This document shows positions 1 to 10,431 of a stretch of DNA of 64,000 nt, one piece after another. This DNA is from Gavia stellata (Eukaryota; Chordata; Aves; Gaviiformes; Gaviidae), in the NCBI RefSeq assembly GCF_030936135.1, contig NC_082620.1:2542001-2606000 (forward strand). The letters run 5' to 3'. Numbering within the stretch: position 1 is the stretch's first letter; every line of letters starts with the position of its first letter. Both the position numbers and the translations under genes were made by a program. Below the pieces are notes generated by a model. It made no database searches and was not told where the DNA came from. It worked only from the letters and a program-made list of their open reading frames with translations.

Positions 1-576
1 CGCTCCAGCTCCAAAACGCTGCCGCGAGTCAGCAGCAGGCCTGTGGAGGGGCAGAGGGACGGGCTCGCGCCGGTGCGGAGCGAGAAGGCAGGCGGCATTC
101 CCCGTGCCTCGCACCAGGCAGAGGAATTAAATAAGTCTGGTGTTGCTGGAAATACATGCTTTCAGGCATGTGAACCATGAGAAGCCCCAGAAAACCTCCT
201 CGGGATTATGTCTGGTTTCTGCAGCTACCTGATTTGGTCTGGCAGAAGACATTATTGCTCTCTGTACAGGCTGTGCCGCACTTGAATCCTGCAACCGGCA
301 ATGCCACATTGCCAGCATCAGCCCTAGGCTTGGCACAGGCAGGAAAGCAGGTGACAACAGGCTCCAGGGCCTCTTAAAATAAATACGGATCTCAGCATCC
401 CAAAGCCTCACCATCACGAAGACCTTCAGGGCTACAGCAGTTCTACACAAAGCATTAGAGAGAAACTGCAAAATTTAAACAAAAACCTGAATCGTGCACA
501 AAGACTCTGGGTTTCTACATCTTTTTTGCCACGCAGACGAGATCCCAGCCTGGCCCGGTGAAACTGGGGCACTTAC

Positions 577-613
577 CGCAAGCCAAGAGCACGGCAAGGA
601 GGAGATTCTTCAT
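577..613 (-). CDS. first coding exon of a secreted group II phospholipase A2 (partial gene)
   Basis: The exon encodes MKNLLLAVLLAC plus the first base of a Gly codon, then a strong donor (G|GTAAGT, donor at 571-576). The short Met-Lys start and leucine-rich stretch is a signal peptide like those of PLA2G2A/PLA2G5, and group II PLA2 genes also put an intron inside the signal peptide. Upstream on the same strand is a good acceptor (pyrimidine run then CAG at 627-629), so the exon runs from 626 with 13 nt of 5'UTR. The catalytic exons (Ca-loop YGCYCG, HD dyad) are not in bases 1-576 and must lie left of the window. In human, the PLA2G2 cluster sits next to UBXN10 with its nearest members on the opposite strand, as here. 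The assignment rests on a 12-residue peptide, splice sites and synteny; the subtype cannot be told. Confidence 0.5.
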
Positions 614-1034
614 CCTTGGGCTGGTCCTGGAGGAGGAAACCGCAACAGCGGGCAATGAGCAGCACCCCAGGGGCAGGACAAACACTGCCCCCGTGCCCGC
701 GCCAAGGGCACGGAGCCGGTTGGGTGCACCCTGGCAGCACCGCACGGTGACATTAGTGTCACCGTGGATATACAGCATTGTGAAGGTATCACCGTGCCTG
801 AGTGCACACAGCTGATGCCTGATGGGGCCTTTTGACTCCCATTTTGGGATGCGGCGCTTGGCAGGGATGTGTACAGGGACACAGTGGTTGTCCTGCCCGG
901 GGCTGATGGAGAAGCTCGCTGTCTGCAGCCGCCCACCGCCGCCCCCCAAGCTGTCTGATGAAATAAGAGGGCAAGAAAATCCCCCCTCTCCTTACCCCGC
1001 CTGGACTTCGCAGGTCTGAGACTGCCAGAGTTTG

Positions 1035-1043
1035 CTTTATATA
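1035..1043 (-). promoter_or_regulatory. TATA box upstream of the PLA2-like exon
   Basis: The minus strand reads TATATAAAG about 420 nt upstream of the MKNLLL start codon, placing a start site near 1010-1015. A GTAAGG donor at 990-995 and the acceptor at 627-629 would allow a very short non-coding first exon, a layout also seen in PLA2G2 genes. The exact transcription start cannot be fixed from sequence. Confidence 0.4.
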
Positions 1044-3700
1044 GATGGAGAGGTCCACCCCCTCCTCTATCTGCGCTGACGGCGCTATTCGTTGCAGAGC
1101 AGGTCTCGCCGAGTGGCCCCTCGGTAAAGGAGAAGGTTCCCATCCTTCCCCTTTACAAGAAACATGAGTTTCCCCGCAGTGGTGTGCCGCCAGTGTGGCT
1201 GGCGGCGACGCTCCCTCCGGCATCTCGCTTCTGCTTGTCGGCCGGGCATGAAGCTGTCTCCATCTTGGGCCGATGCAGCTTCTGGATGAGGCCAGTCAAG
1301 GTCTTGGCCGTGGTTTTAAAAGCCGCGGGATTCGGTGGCTGGAGAGACAGGACAAAAGCGATTTATGCCCAGGAGGTGCAGAGCTGGCACCGCGGAGGTG
1401 GTTGCATCCTAGTTCCAGCTGCAGAGGCGGCACTTTGGCCTCAATGTGGTCTCAAGTGGGTGCTTGGTTTTGCCAAGTCGTGCCCCGCAACCTCAGAGGT
1501 GGCTTCTCTTGGGTCTTTCCCTTGCAATTGGCCCCCCAAATCCATGTCCATATCCAAATCCGGCCGCGCCGAATGGCAAGGGGAGGCGAAGGGAGGACGG
1601 CGAACGCCGTGGTCTCATTTCGTGGGTCTGTAGTATTCCTGTCCTGCCCTCAGGGCACGGGAGACTCTTGGAGTGTGTGGGCATGGGGTCCACAAAATTA
1701 AATCATCAGCAGCGGAGGCTGGAAACGCCATGGAAACCTGACTTGGAATGCTTTTTGAATACAGTGTATTTAATCACCATAACTGAGACATGATACAAAG
1801 ACACAAGGGAGGCAGAAAATGGGAGGAGATAAGAAACAAAAGCTGCTATCTTCTCTGCGAAACCATGAGGCCAAAAGCAAACACACACACAAACGCACGG
1901 TATCAGGCGTGCATGCAGGGCTCCACCCTCAGTAATCAACCACACTTCTAGGGAAGGGAATTTGGGGCAGGAGGGGGGATTGTAAGAAAATGGCTCAGGG
2001 GTCTGTATTCGAGAAGAAAACCCCTTGCTGAATTTTTTGAGAGCCACCAAAGCGGCTCACTGGAAGGGATGTCACCTCCCAGCTGTCCTCTGAAGTTGGC
2101 TTTTCTTCCCTCTGACCTTTTATCTCCTGCTGCCAAGTGGAATAAATAAAAAGCCATCCAAGCCTGATAAGGAAAGGATAGGGAGCAGCAGCTCGCCTGT
2201 CTCCCCACTCAGGCGTGCCAAGTGGCTTACCCACTCGCCATCTGCACAAGAAACTCTCGAAATGCTGCAATGCAATGATGGGCATCACGCCGATGCCCAA
2301 ACCCCCTGCTTTCTCCACCTGACTTTTAAAGCCATGGCATCCCTGATGATTGAGCATCCCCTTCCCACCTCATCCACAAAAAACTTCCATCATAGATGGA
2401 GATTTTCCCCATTGAGGTGTTCATTATCTGCACCACTTGTGCTCGCGTGCTTTGGCGTTGCAGGTCCTTGCCCTTCGGGGTTGGGTTTGCTGCTGTGTTG
2501 GCCCTGATGGGGAGAGATGGCCCCGATCTCCTGGGGTTTTGCTGTAGAGTTTGGCTAAACCTGCATGAAAGGCGCAGTCCGGGGGGCCTAAACGGAGATC
2601 AGAGGGCTGTGATCACGCAGCTTGGGGATCCATAGGTGGCTTTAACCAAATCCCTTCATTTTAAGCCCTCCCTCTCCGCAGAGGATCTCAGGAGAGCGAG
2701 CACGCGAAGCTAAACCCTGTCTTCAATCGAGCCACAAACCCAAGGGCTTAAAAACCACCCGTGGAAGTTATTATCCCATTGGAAATATGAAACTTTTCAG
2801 CCTTCCTATAGAGCAAACAAAGAGGGGTATCAACTGCCAGTCTGTTTGTTCAGGGCCTTATTGAAGTGTAAATACGCCCTGTGCTTTGATCTGCAAAGCG
2901 TGTCTTTGGTGGGATATCGCTGAACATCCTGTGGATGGGATGAGCTGATACGCAACAATTTTCTTACCTTTTTAGTGCGCGGGTACGCCTTGATCCTCCC
3001 CAACCCGCAGGGTGGAGATCCCCGATTTGACAGTAGATAAGTTATCTTAAGTTATTTATTGCTTGTTTCTTGCTGCCTTTGGTGGGCATCTGTTAGTGGG
3101 AAAAGCATCTGGTTAACTAGAAGCGGGTTTTAGAAGGGATTAACGGGGAGAGATGGAAACGTCAGCGTTACATGGCGTTTTCCCACCAGGAAAACTGACT
3201 CAGGGATCATTTATAGCCTGAGCGGTGGGGAGGACTCCCCCTCCCCGTCAGCGTACACCGGGATGCCAAGTTTGCAGGCTGCGGCTCTCCCAGCACGAAG
3301 CAAGCTTAGAAGCCCCCCAGAGAAGTTGTTTTAGGTCCCTGTGCGTGAAGTGTAATTTTTTAAAGGTGTTCTCATCAAAACAAATGAGTTTGGTGTTTAT
3401 TTGTCCGGTTTTATTCAGTAGTCCCTCGGGTGAAGCTGTTCAATCACACCATCATGAAACTCATGTCATGGGGGGTGTGAAAACCTAGTCCTGTTGTTGC
3501 CATTCTGCTGCCTTTGCTCAGAAGAGGGTTTAAGACCGTATTTTTAAACTGTCAGGGTTAAAAAAAAAAGGCTTTTGGTATTCAGGCAGGGTGACAAGGG
3601 CGCAGTTTTGCTCTGGGTGGGATGGGGGAAACGAGCTCCTGCTCACCTACGGGGTGTGGAGCAGCTGTTTGGGAGAGGACCCTGCTGCCGCCACCCCCGT
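1044..3700. other. intergenic: PLA2-like promoter to UBXN10 CpG-rich promoter
   Basis: No gene was recognised; the open frames here are short and resemble nothing known. The interval holds a 13-bp palindromic double GATA site (3035-3047) and an AP-1 core TGACTCA (3196-3202), which could be regulatory elements for either flanking promoter. GC content rises sharply after about 3650, where the CpG-rich region begins. Confidence 0.5.
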
Positions 3701-4214
3701 CTCCCTGTGTCCCTCAGGACGAAGCCCCCGGCCCCACGCCAGGAGCCGGGGCTGCCTCCGCACCGCCGATGAGGCCCAACGATGAGGCCCGACGCCGTGT
3801 CCCCTCCCTGCGCAGAGCCCGCACAGGGGCACAGCGGCCCAGGTATGTCCCTCCCGTCCGCACCAGCGTGTCACGGCTGTCCCCGGGCCCGGTTACGTCC
3901 CCCGGGCCCACTGGGCCATCATGGCCGTCCCTGGGCCTGGTGACATCCCTCAGACCCACACCAGGTTGCCACGGTCGTCCCTGCGCCCATCCCACAGGCC
4001 GCTGCCGCGTCGGGGCAGCCAGGCCGGGCAGCCCACCTCGGCCCCGGCCTCACGGCGCTCCGGGAGCGCCGGGGCACGGAGCGGGGGCCGCGGGGACCCG
4101 GCCAGCCCCCTGCCCTGCCAGCCCCCCGGCCGCGACATGGCGACTGGAGGACCGCGACCGGCGGCGCTCCGGCCAGTTCGCCTCGGTGGTTTGCGGGGCG
4201 GGGCCTAGCGCGCG

Positions 4215-4224
4215 ACCGGAAGTG
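4215..4224 (+). promoter_or_regulatory. UBXN10: ETS-family binding site
   Basis: ACCGGAAGTG is a consensus ETS (GABP/ELK-type) element. It sits immediately before the X-box and about 60 bp before the first-exon donor, a normal position for a TATA-less CpG-island promoter. Confidence 0.5.
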
Positions 4225-4229
4225 GGGCG

Positions 4230-4243
4230 GTCGCCGTGGCAAC
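4230..4243 (+). promoter_or_regulatory. UBXN10: RFX X-box
   Basis: GTCGCC-GT-GGCAAC fits the X-box consensus GTNRCC-N(0-3)-RGYAAC with both half-sites perfect and a 2-nt spacer. RFX factors drive ciliary genes through X-boxes close to the start site, and UBXN10 is known as a ciliary VCP adaptor. Site and gene therefore agree. Confidence 0.6.
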
Positions 4244-4244
4244 G

Positions 4245-4286
4245 CGGCTGTGTTTGCCGGCGGGCGCGGGAGGCCTGAGGCGGCAG
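4245..4286 (+). other. UBXN10: UBXN10 non-coding exon 1 (5'UTR, start approximate)
   Basis: The 3' edge is set by the donor CAG|GTGAGG at 4286/4287. The 5' edge is only an estimate from the X-box position. It would splice to the acceptor at 7141-7142, 15 bases before the UBXN10 start codon. Human UBXN10 likewise has its coding sequence in the last exon. Confidence 0.45.
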
Positions 4287-7142
4287 GTGAGGGGCGGCGG
4301 GGCCGAGGTGGGGGCCGAGGTCAGGCTCGGGTTCTAGGGCCCAGGGCCAGCTGGGGGGCCGGGGCCTGGCTGTGGAGTTGGGTTATAGGGTCTGGCTCTG
4401 GGGCCTGGCTGTGGGGCTGTGGAGTTGGGTTATAGGGTCTGGCTCTGGCTCTGAGGCCTGGCTGTGGAGTTGGGTTATAGGGTCTGGCTGTGGGGCCTGG
4501 CTGTGGGGCTGTGGAGTTGGGTTATAGGGTCTGGCTGTGGGGCCTGGCTGTGGGGCTGTGGAGTTGGGTTATAGGGTCTGGCTGTGGGGCCTGGCTGTGG
4601 GGCTGTGGAGTTGGGTTATAGGGTCTGGCTGTGGGGCCTGGCTGTGGAGTTGGGTTATAGGGTCTGGCTGTGGGGCCTGGCTGTGGGGCTGTGGAGTTGG
4701 CTTATAGGGTCTGGCTCTGGCTCTGAGGCCTGGCTGTGGAGTTGGGTTATAGGGTCTGGCTGTGGGGCCTGGCTGTGGGGCTGTGGAGTTGGCTTATAGG
4801 GTCTGGCTGTGGGGCCTGGCTGTGGAGTTGGGTTACAGGGTCTGGCTGTGGGGCCTGGCTGTGGGGCTGTGGAGTTGGCTTATAGGGTCTGGCTGTGGGG
4901 CCTGGCTGTGGAGTTGGGTTATAGGGTCTGGCTGTGGGGCCTGGCTGTGGGGCTGTGGAGTTGGCTTATAGGGTCTGGCTCTGGCTCTGAGGCCTGGCTG
5001 TGGAGTTGGGTTATAGGGTCTGGCTCTGGGGCCTGGCTGTGGGGCTGTGGAGTTGGGTTATAGGGTCTGGCTGTGGGGCCTGGCTGTGGAGTTGGGTTAT
5101 AGGGTCTGGCTGTGGGGCCTGGCTGTGGGGCTGTGGAGTTGGGTTATAGGGTCTGGCTCTGGGGCCTGGCTGTGGGGCTGTGGAGTTGGGTTATAGGGTC
5201 TGGCTCTGGCTCTGAGGCCTGGCTGTGGAGTTGGGTTATAGGGTCTGGCTCTGGCTCTGAGGCCTGGCTGTGGACTTGGGTTATAGGGTCTGGCTGTGGG
5301 GCTGTGGAGTTGGGTTATAGGGTCTGGCTCTGGCTCTGAGGCCTGGCTGTGGACTTGGGTTATAGGGTCTGGCTGTGGGGCCTGGCTGTGGGGCTGTGGA
5401 GTTGGGTTATAGGGTCTGGCTCTGGCTCTGAGGCCTGGCTGTGGACTTGGGTTATAGGGTCTGGCTGTGGGGCCTGGCTGTGGGGCTGTGGAGTTGGGTT
5501 ATAGGGTCTGGCTCTGGCTGTGGGGCTGTGGAGTTGGGTTATAGGGTCTGGCTGTGGAGTTGGGTTATAGGGTCTGGCTGTGGGGCCTGGCTGTGGGGCT
5601 GGAGCCAGAGTGTGACCCTGAGGGCTCCGCTGAGGAGCTGTGCTGTAGGGCAGGCGTGGGGCTGCCTGCCCTCCCAGCCCCTGGGCTCACCGCGGTTGGG
5701 GCCACCTGTGGGCACAGCCCTCGCTGACTGCAGTTCCCCATCCCAACCCCTCCCCCAGGCACCCGAACGTAAAACGCGCCGTATTTAAAACAGCTCCTCA
5801 CACTAAACCTCTAATATATGCCATGCTGAAGCAGTACAGACCCTCGCTCAGGAGGGTCCTGCCATGGCTTCTGGCAGGTTGTTTGTTTTGGGGTTTTTAT
5901 TTTTCAAACTGGTGATATCTGGTAAGTGCTCCCACATGCTCAGGAGTTCCTCTTCAGAGGATGCCGAACTACAGCTTGTTGCCTTGGAGCTTATTTGTTA
6001 GAGGCAGTACATGAAAGGCATAAACCCCCCTCCTTCCCACAGGCTCCTAGGAAACTCCGCTGAGTCACTTGGGCAGCGTGTCCGTGTCCCTGTCCGTAGT
6101 TTTGCTCGAGGCTTACAGAGGGACGGATCCCTCTATCTCCAAGCAGCTTCGTACTGGAGCTGGGCAGGGCGCGCCTGTGTGCTGGGACTCTGCCTTGGCT
6201 TTGCTCCGTGTTGGTTTGCTGAGCTTTTCCATTTCACGGTGGTGGAGGAGAAACCAAGTGTTAAATAACACATTGCTGGCAAAAGGTTGTGGAACAACCA
6301 CAGTGGCTGTTCCCTTCTCTTTGTTTGTTTTGGGGTGATGAGCAGCAGGCCAGTCTGACTCCCAAGTGATTGAAGTTGGCAATTTTTTTCCTCCCTTGAT
6401 AAAACCTGCTATGCAAACCACAGAGAAGGAAGAGGAGCTGTGTGATCCTATTGCACTTCTCCAAAATGTTGTTGTGAGGTTGTGGCCCTGTTGTCTGGGC
6501 TTTTGGGTTTTGTCCTGGTAAAGCACGAGTGGTCTGAGTGCAGCTTAAGTTGGGGAACGCACATCAGAACATAGTTTCATCTTTAATGGGGGTTAATATC
6601 AATGTCTGTTAAGCAGCTTTTGATCACAGGAGAAGTCAGAATGGGTTTCTCTGTATTGAATCAGACATATTCAATCTCAAAGGTCTTCAGAGATTTTTAA
6701 AAAGCAAAGCGCAGTCAGTCTTACCTGAAAGTCCACAACAGGAATTTAATCTTTCACTGCAGGCACAGCAAAAAGGCCAGATCTGTGCTTTGAAGTTTAC
6801 TCATCTCCCCTTTTTCACTAAGTTTCTAGCTTCAGAAAAAAATGTTTCTGTTCTTTCCACCAAAAAACTTAAAAGTTGGGAAGGGCACAACTTCCCGGTG
6901 CTCTGGGTCAACTTTAAACAATTCCTGACAAAGCCAGCACCTATAAATACACACATCCCACTGTCTCTGACTCAGCCATTACTGAACCATAGGATTGCTG
7001 CCTGCTTACCCAGTGAGGCACCGGGTTTAGTGCTATTATTAGCTGACGTGCAGCACAAAAGTGGGAGCTGTAGGGAGATTAAGCTCTTTAGCAGCTTTCT
7101 GGCCAATTCCTGTAACTTTTCCCTCTGCTACCCCCTCTGCAG
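4287..7142 (+). other. UBXN10: UBXN10 intron 1
   Basis: Bounded by GTGAGG and a pyrimidine-rich CTCTGCAG. Its first half is almost wholly a minisatellite (4366-5600). The rest (5600-7140) is unremarkable and no further exon is recognised. Confidence 0.5.
4366..5600. repeat. minisatellite, about 28 copies, units of 39/45/47 bp
   Basis: The core GTTATAGGGTCTGGCT recurs about 28 times. Full units are 47 bp; shorter 39-bp units lack one TGTGGGGC segment, and 45-bp units carry a CTCTGGCTCTGAGG variant block. Single-base variants (GGCTTATAG, GGTTACAGG, GGACTTGGG) are spread along the array, so it has diverged yet stays near-identical, as in an active VNTR. Each 47-bp unit has four runs of three or more G on the plus strand. 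The open frames over it (up to 84 codons of GLAVELGYRVW-like peptide) arise only from the repeat. Confidence 0.95.
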
Positions 7143-7157
7143 GTGCCTTGAGAAGCA

Positions 7158-8036
7158 ATGGCCACAGCGGCTCTTCTGAACTTAGCACTGTCTCACCACT
7201 ACTTCCCTTCAAGCACAGCAGCCGCTTTCTTGTGGACAAACGCTCTCGACATGCATGTCACCAGGCCAAAATCTGCCAAGGGACGCACGAGACCAAGCTT
7301 CAATTACTCTCAGAGCGTGGAAGCCTGTCCTTGCCGAGTGCCACCTTCCCCCTCACCAGCAGCTCCTCACGAATTAGTGAGCAGCCGGAGAGCATCGTTC
7401 ACAAAACCGGCATTCCCGGCCAGCCAGGTGTCTCCCGAGGAAATCCCAGAGCTCCTGCGGCAAGTGCCTTTGAGGACCTCCTCTTCCTTGAACAAGTACA
7501 GGGTGCTCCCCTCCATCGGCCGGAAAGGCATAGGGAGCGGTGCTGTGGAAGCAGTGGCTGAACAGACCGACCGGCTGAAAGTGAGTGGGGGGCGGGAGGA
7601 CACTCCAAAAATTAAAACTCTTTCTGGAGAGCAAGGATCTGCCACCATACTGTCAGAAAGCGATGTCCCGGATGAAGAGAGCTCACACATGCGATGTCCT
7701 CCTGAGGAGCCGGGAAGGAAAATGAAGCAAGAGAGCCCTTCGACATCGACTTTGAGTTTGGAAGAGCCGCTGAAAGAGTCGCACTTGCTGCTCGCTATTC
7801 GATCTCCCTTTGGCCAGAGATTTGAACATCATTTCAAGCCCACCGACAGTCTCCAGACGGTCCTTGCCGTGGCAGAACAGAAAATGTCGGCCAAATACAA
7901 ACGCTGCAGTGTGGAAACGATGGAGGTGCCCCGAAGGAGTTTCTCTGACCTTACGAGGTCCCTCCATGAATGTGGGATTCTCCACAAGTCTGTGCTGTGC
8001 ATCCGACAGAAAGAGCAGCACGATGCAGATCTTTAG
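7158..8036 (+). CDS. UBXN10: UBX domain protein 10
   Basis: A single coding exon of 292 residues. The start ATG follows a splice acceptor (CTCTGCAG, ending 7142) and has a good context (AGCAATGG). Two regions match human UBXN10 as remembered. One is an N-terminal motif around residues 32-46 (MHVTRPKSAKGRTRP). The other is a C-terminal UBX domain at about 210-287 with the loop motif ETMEVPRRSFSDLT (residues about 253-266), the part of a UBX fold that contacts the VCP/p97 N-domain. Between them is a low-complexity, Ser/Pro-rich, probably disordered linker holding a second conserved patch (SSLNKYRVLPSI). The human protein is a VCP adaptor found at cilia, where it binds the IFT-B complex and supports ciliogenesis; that role is assigned here by orthology. 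The RFX X-box upstream agrees. No frameshift or truncation is seen. Confidence 0.93.
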   Translation: MATAALLNLALSHHYFPSSTAAAFLWTNALDMHVTRPKSAKGRTRPSFNYSQSVEACPCRVPPSPSPAAPHELVSSRRASFTKPAFPASQVSPEEIPELLRQVPLRTSSSLNKYRVLPSIGRKGIGSGAVEAVAEQTDRLKVSGGREDTPKIKTLSGEQGSATILSESDVPDEESSHMRCPPEEPGRKMKQESPSTSTLSLEEPLKESHLLLAIRSPFGQRFEHHFKPTDSLQTVLAVAEQKMSAKYKRCSVETMEVPRRSFSDLTRSLHECGILHKSVLCIRQKEQHDADL

Positions 8037-9555
8037 GTGCAGAGAAACACCGCCACGCTGCTGTGGGTCGTTCTGCTGAGTGGGATGCGTTACTTCTTCC
8101 AAAAAACTGAAATTCTGATATTTCCTCGGCCTACTTCATCTTGCTGTCTTCCAAAAATTCCCCTTGAAGCAGACTTGTGCATATGTGTTGAAATAGTATT
8201 TCAGGTGTATATACCTGCTACATGAATAGCGTCTTTTTTCACGTGTGCCATCGCAAATTGCTTCCTGAGCCCCACCAGGCTTTCGCCTTTCTGGGTTTTT
8301 TTGAAATTGCTGATGTTCTTCTTTGAAGACTGAAGTTTCTGAGACCTCTCCACTTGTCCTTTTCCACATTTCAGGAAGGCACCACTTCCCAAAGTGGATC
8401 CGGATGCAGAGGCACCTATTTGGGAAGGTAGAAATGGAACTGTTTTACTCCGCAGGACCATCTTCAGTAGGTTATCATCATCCTAAGCATCCTCTTCTCG
8501 AGAGTGACTGAAAAGGAAATCAAACCCGAAAATCATCTGAAAATAACAGTAATCAGACGTTAATGAATTATTGTGAAGTATTAAAATGCAAGACTGATGG
8601 TAATATACCCGTGAGAGTGCAGCTCTTTCTGGATAACCTCAGTGCAGCTTTTAAGAGTGTGACTACATCATCTTTTTAAGAACAAATAGTTCTTATTTTG
8701 GCTGTATTGGCGAGCAGCAGGATTTTCTACTTAGTTTTCCTTCTCTCATTCAGCTCGTGTGATCCATAGGTAAGAATAGATGGAGAGTTAAGGTGGGATG
8801 TTACAAAATACTTCCATTTAACACCTTTACACTGAAATGAGTTAGTCTGAGAAAGCAAGCGTTGCTTTGAGAATCTTTAAATAAGAATATATGAATTGGA
8901 TTTGACTGAGGAAATGGCTCAGGCAGTAGATCATATTTTACTAAACCATCATTAAAAAAGGCCGGTAGGGTAACTTGGCACGTTTTAGATAAACACAATG
9001 TGCTTCTGCTAAAAAAAATTTTCTGGGTTTCTAATGGAAATTCTTATGGTTCAAAGGCAATAATTCAATCTACTAAAAAAAGGGACCACTTGCCACGCAG
9101 CTGAGCTAGTTTTAATGTTTTGAGGTAAACCGAACATTTTTTAAGCTCAGTGTAACTGCCAAACCAACCCAGAACAGTAGAAAATTGATACCAGTGTTGA
9201 CCAAGAGCATGGTATCTCCTTCTAAAGCAGCAAGTGTTCAGGGTGCAGCGGCTTTATAAAAATGGTACCTGATGAAATAGCATTACCTACTACTGCGGGT
9301 GATGGTAATTGCACAGTAGCAGTCCTGGTGTCTTCAGGGAGACCAGGATATCGAAACACATGGGTGCTTTTAATCAAACCTCAGTGGGGAGCAAAGTATT
9401 TGACTTAGTTTCAGGAACAGGAACTGTTTTCTGTGTTTAATTCAGCGTTAGGTGGTTAATTAACTTCTGATTTTGTGTATACTATGTTACTTCTACGTTT
9501 CAGAGTGTTTTCATACTGTGTGGTAGTACCATCAATAAAACCTTTTAGGCTGAAA
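8037..9555 (+). other. UBXN10: UBXN10 3'UTR
   Basis: AT-rich non-coding sequence follows the TAG stop and runs to a canonical AATAAA at 9534-9539. No other strong plus-strand signal was noticed before it, so cleavage is expected around 9550-9560. Confidence 0.5.
9534..9539 (+). terminator. UBXN10: polyadenylation signal AATAAA (UBXN10)
   Basis: Canonical hexamer about 1.5 kb after the UBXN10 stop codon, in the gap before the convergent DDX19 gene. Confidence 0.5.
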
Positions 9556-10425
9556 CTTGAACTTAAAATGATTTATGTATGTGAACTGCAGGCTTAGCCA
9601 TCGCATCTCCTCTTAAACAAGAAATGCCATTGATTTGATGGCAAATACCTCGGGGACCATCCAAATCAGACTTTGGACAGTCAGCTGCCATCCACACCAT
9701 CTTGCATGTGCCTTCCTGGAGTTTTTATCTCCGTCCTGTATTAAATACAAGATCACAGCAAAGAAGGAAGCCCTTCGCATCAGTGACTGTCCGCTGATAA
9801 GCACCAGAGCTACGGCAACCACCATGCAGCTTTGAGAGCGTACAGAGGCCGACGCTTTGACCAAGAACAGAAGAATAAGAGCAGCTTGGATCACAGTGGA
9901 CAGCACTTCTCATGCTGGAGGATGTTGCTCCCGAGTATCTTCAAGATACAGCTGGATGAGTTTGGTCCTCTAACAAACTCACCCATGCTACAGCATTTTC
10001 AAAGATAGATGCACATTTTAATTATTTCCTTTTCTAAAACCGACATCAAGTCTTGATCTAGGCAAGCGCAGTGCAGGTAAAAAAAAAATCTCTTTTCTCT
10101 CCCAGTTCTCCTTCTCTTCCCTTTGAAAGTCTTGTGGGGATGCAGCAACTCTGCCACATCCAGCACAAGAAGCACTATGGGGGAGGAAGATCAGTATTTA
10201 TTTGATCTCATTTATTGTGCGGTATCATTTAACAAGCTTCCTTGTGGAAAAGCTTAAAAAAAAATTCAGAAATTCAGCATTAGATCAGGTGAAGTCACAG
10301 GATGCTTTGAGGTGGTCATAAATAGAAAACTCACCAGGACTCCTGGCTCGGAATGTCCTTACCTAAGGCTTCTGAACAACAACGAAGTATTCAAGCAAGA
10401 AATTGGCAGAGGCATCGTTCAGTAT
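9556..10425. other. gap between convergent UBXN10 and DDX19 3' ends
   Basis: Less than 1 kb of moderately AT-rich sequence. It has an unassigned 97-codon minus-strand frame (9613-9906) with hydrophobic stretches but no recognised relative. TTTATT hexamers at 10197-10202 and 10211-10216 are possible distal minus-strand polyadenylation signals for DDX19. Confidence 0.4.
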
Positions 10426-10431
10426 GTGTTC

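Larger units (their letters stand above)
3700..4290 (+). promoter_or_regulatory. UBXN10: CpG-rich promoter region of UBXN10
   Basis: About 600 bp of very GC-rich, CpG-dense sequence ends at a clean CAG|GTGAGG donor (exon end 4286). No TATA box is seen. It contains an ETS-type ACCGGAAGTG (4215-4224) and an RFX X-box (4230-4243). Frames of up to 218 codons cross it, but this is expected in stop-poor GC-rich DNA and they are not considered genes. Part of the stretch (3870-3990) is a degenerate tandem duplication of a GTCCC-GGGCC type unit. Confidence 0.6.

Noticed and set aside
1-576. PLA2 catalytic exon left of the signal-peptide exon
   Set aside because: No Cys-rich YGCYCG-like or HD-containing peptide in any minus-strand frame, so the intron seems to continue out of the window.
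3622-4278. 218-codon plus-strand frame in the UBXN10 promoter
   Set aside because: Stop-poor CpG-rich DNA. The sequence is Pro/Gly/Arg-rich without a known domain, and overlapping antisense frames are equally open.
4584-5788. Repeated GLAVELGYRVW-like peptides
   Set aside because: Translation of the 39/45/47-bp minisatellite. Unit lengths are not all multiples of three, so no frame persists across the array.
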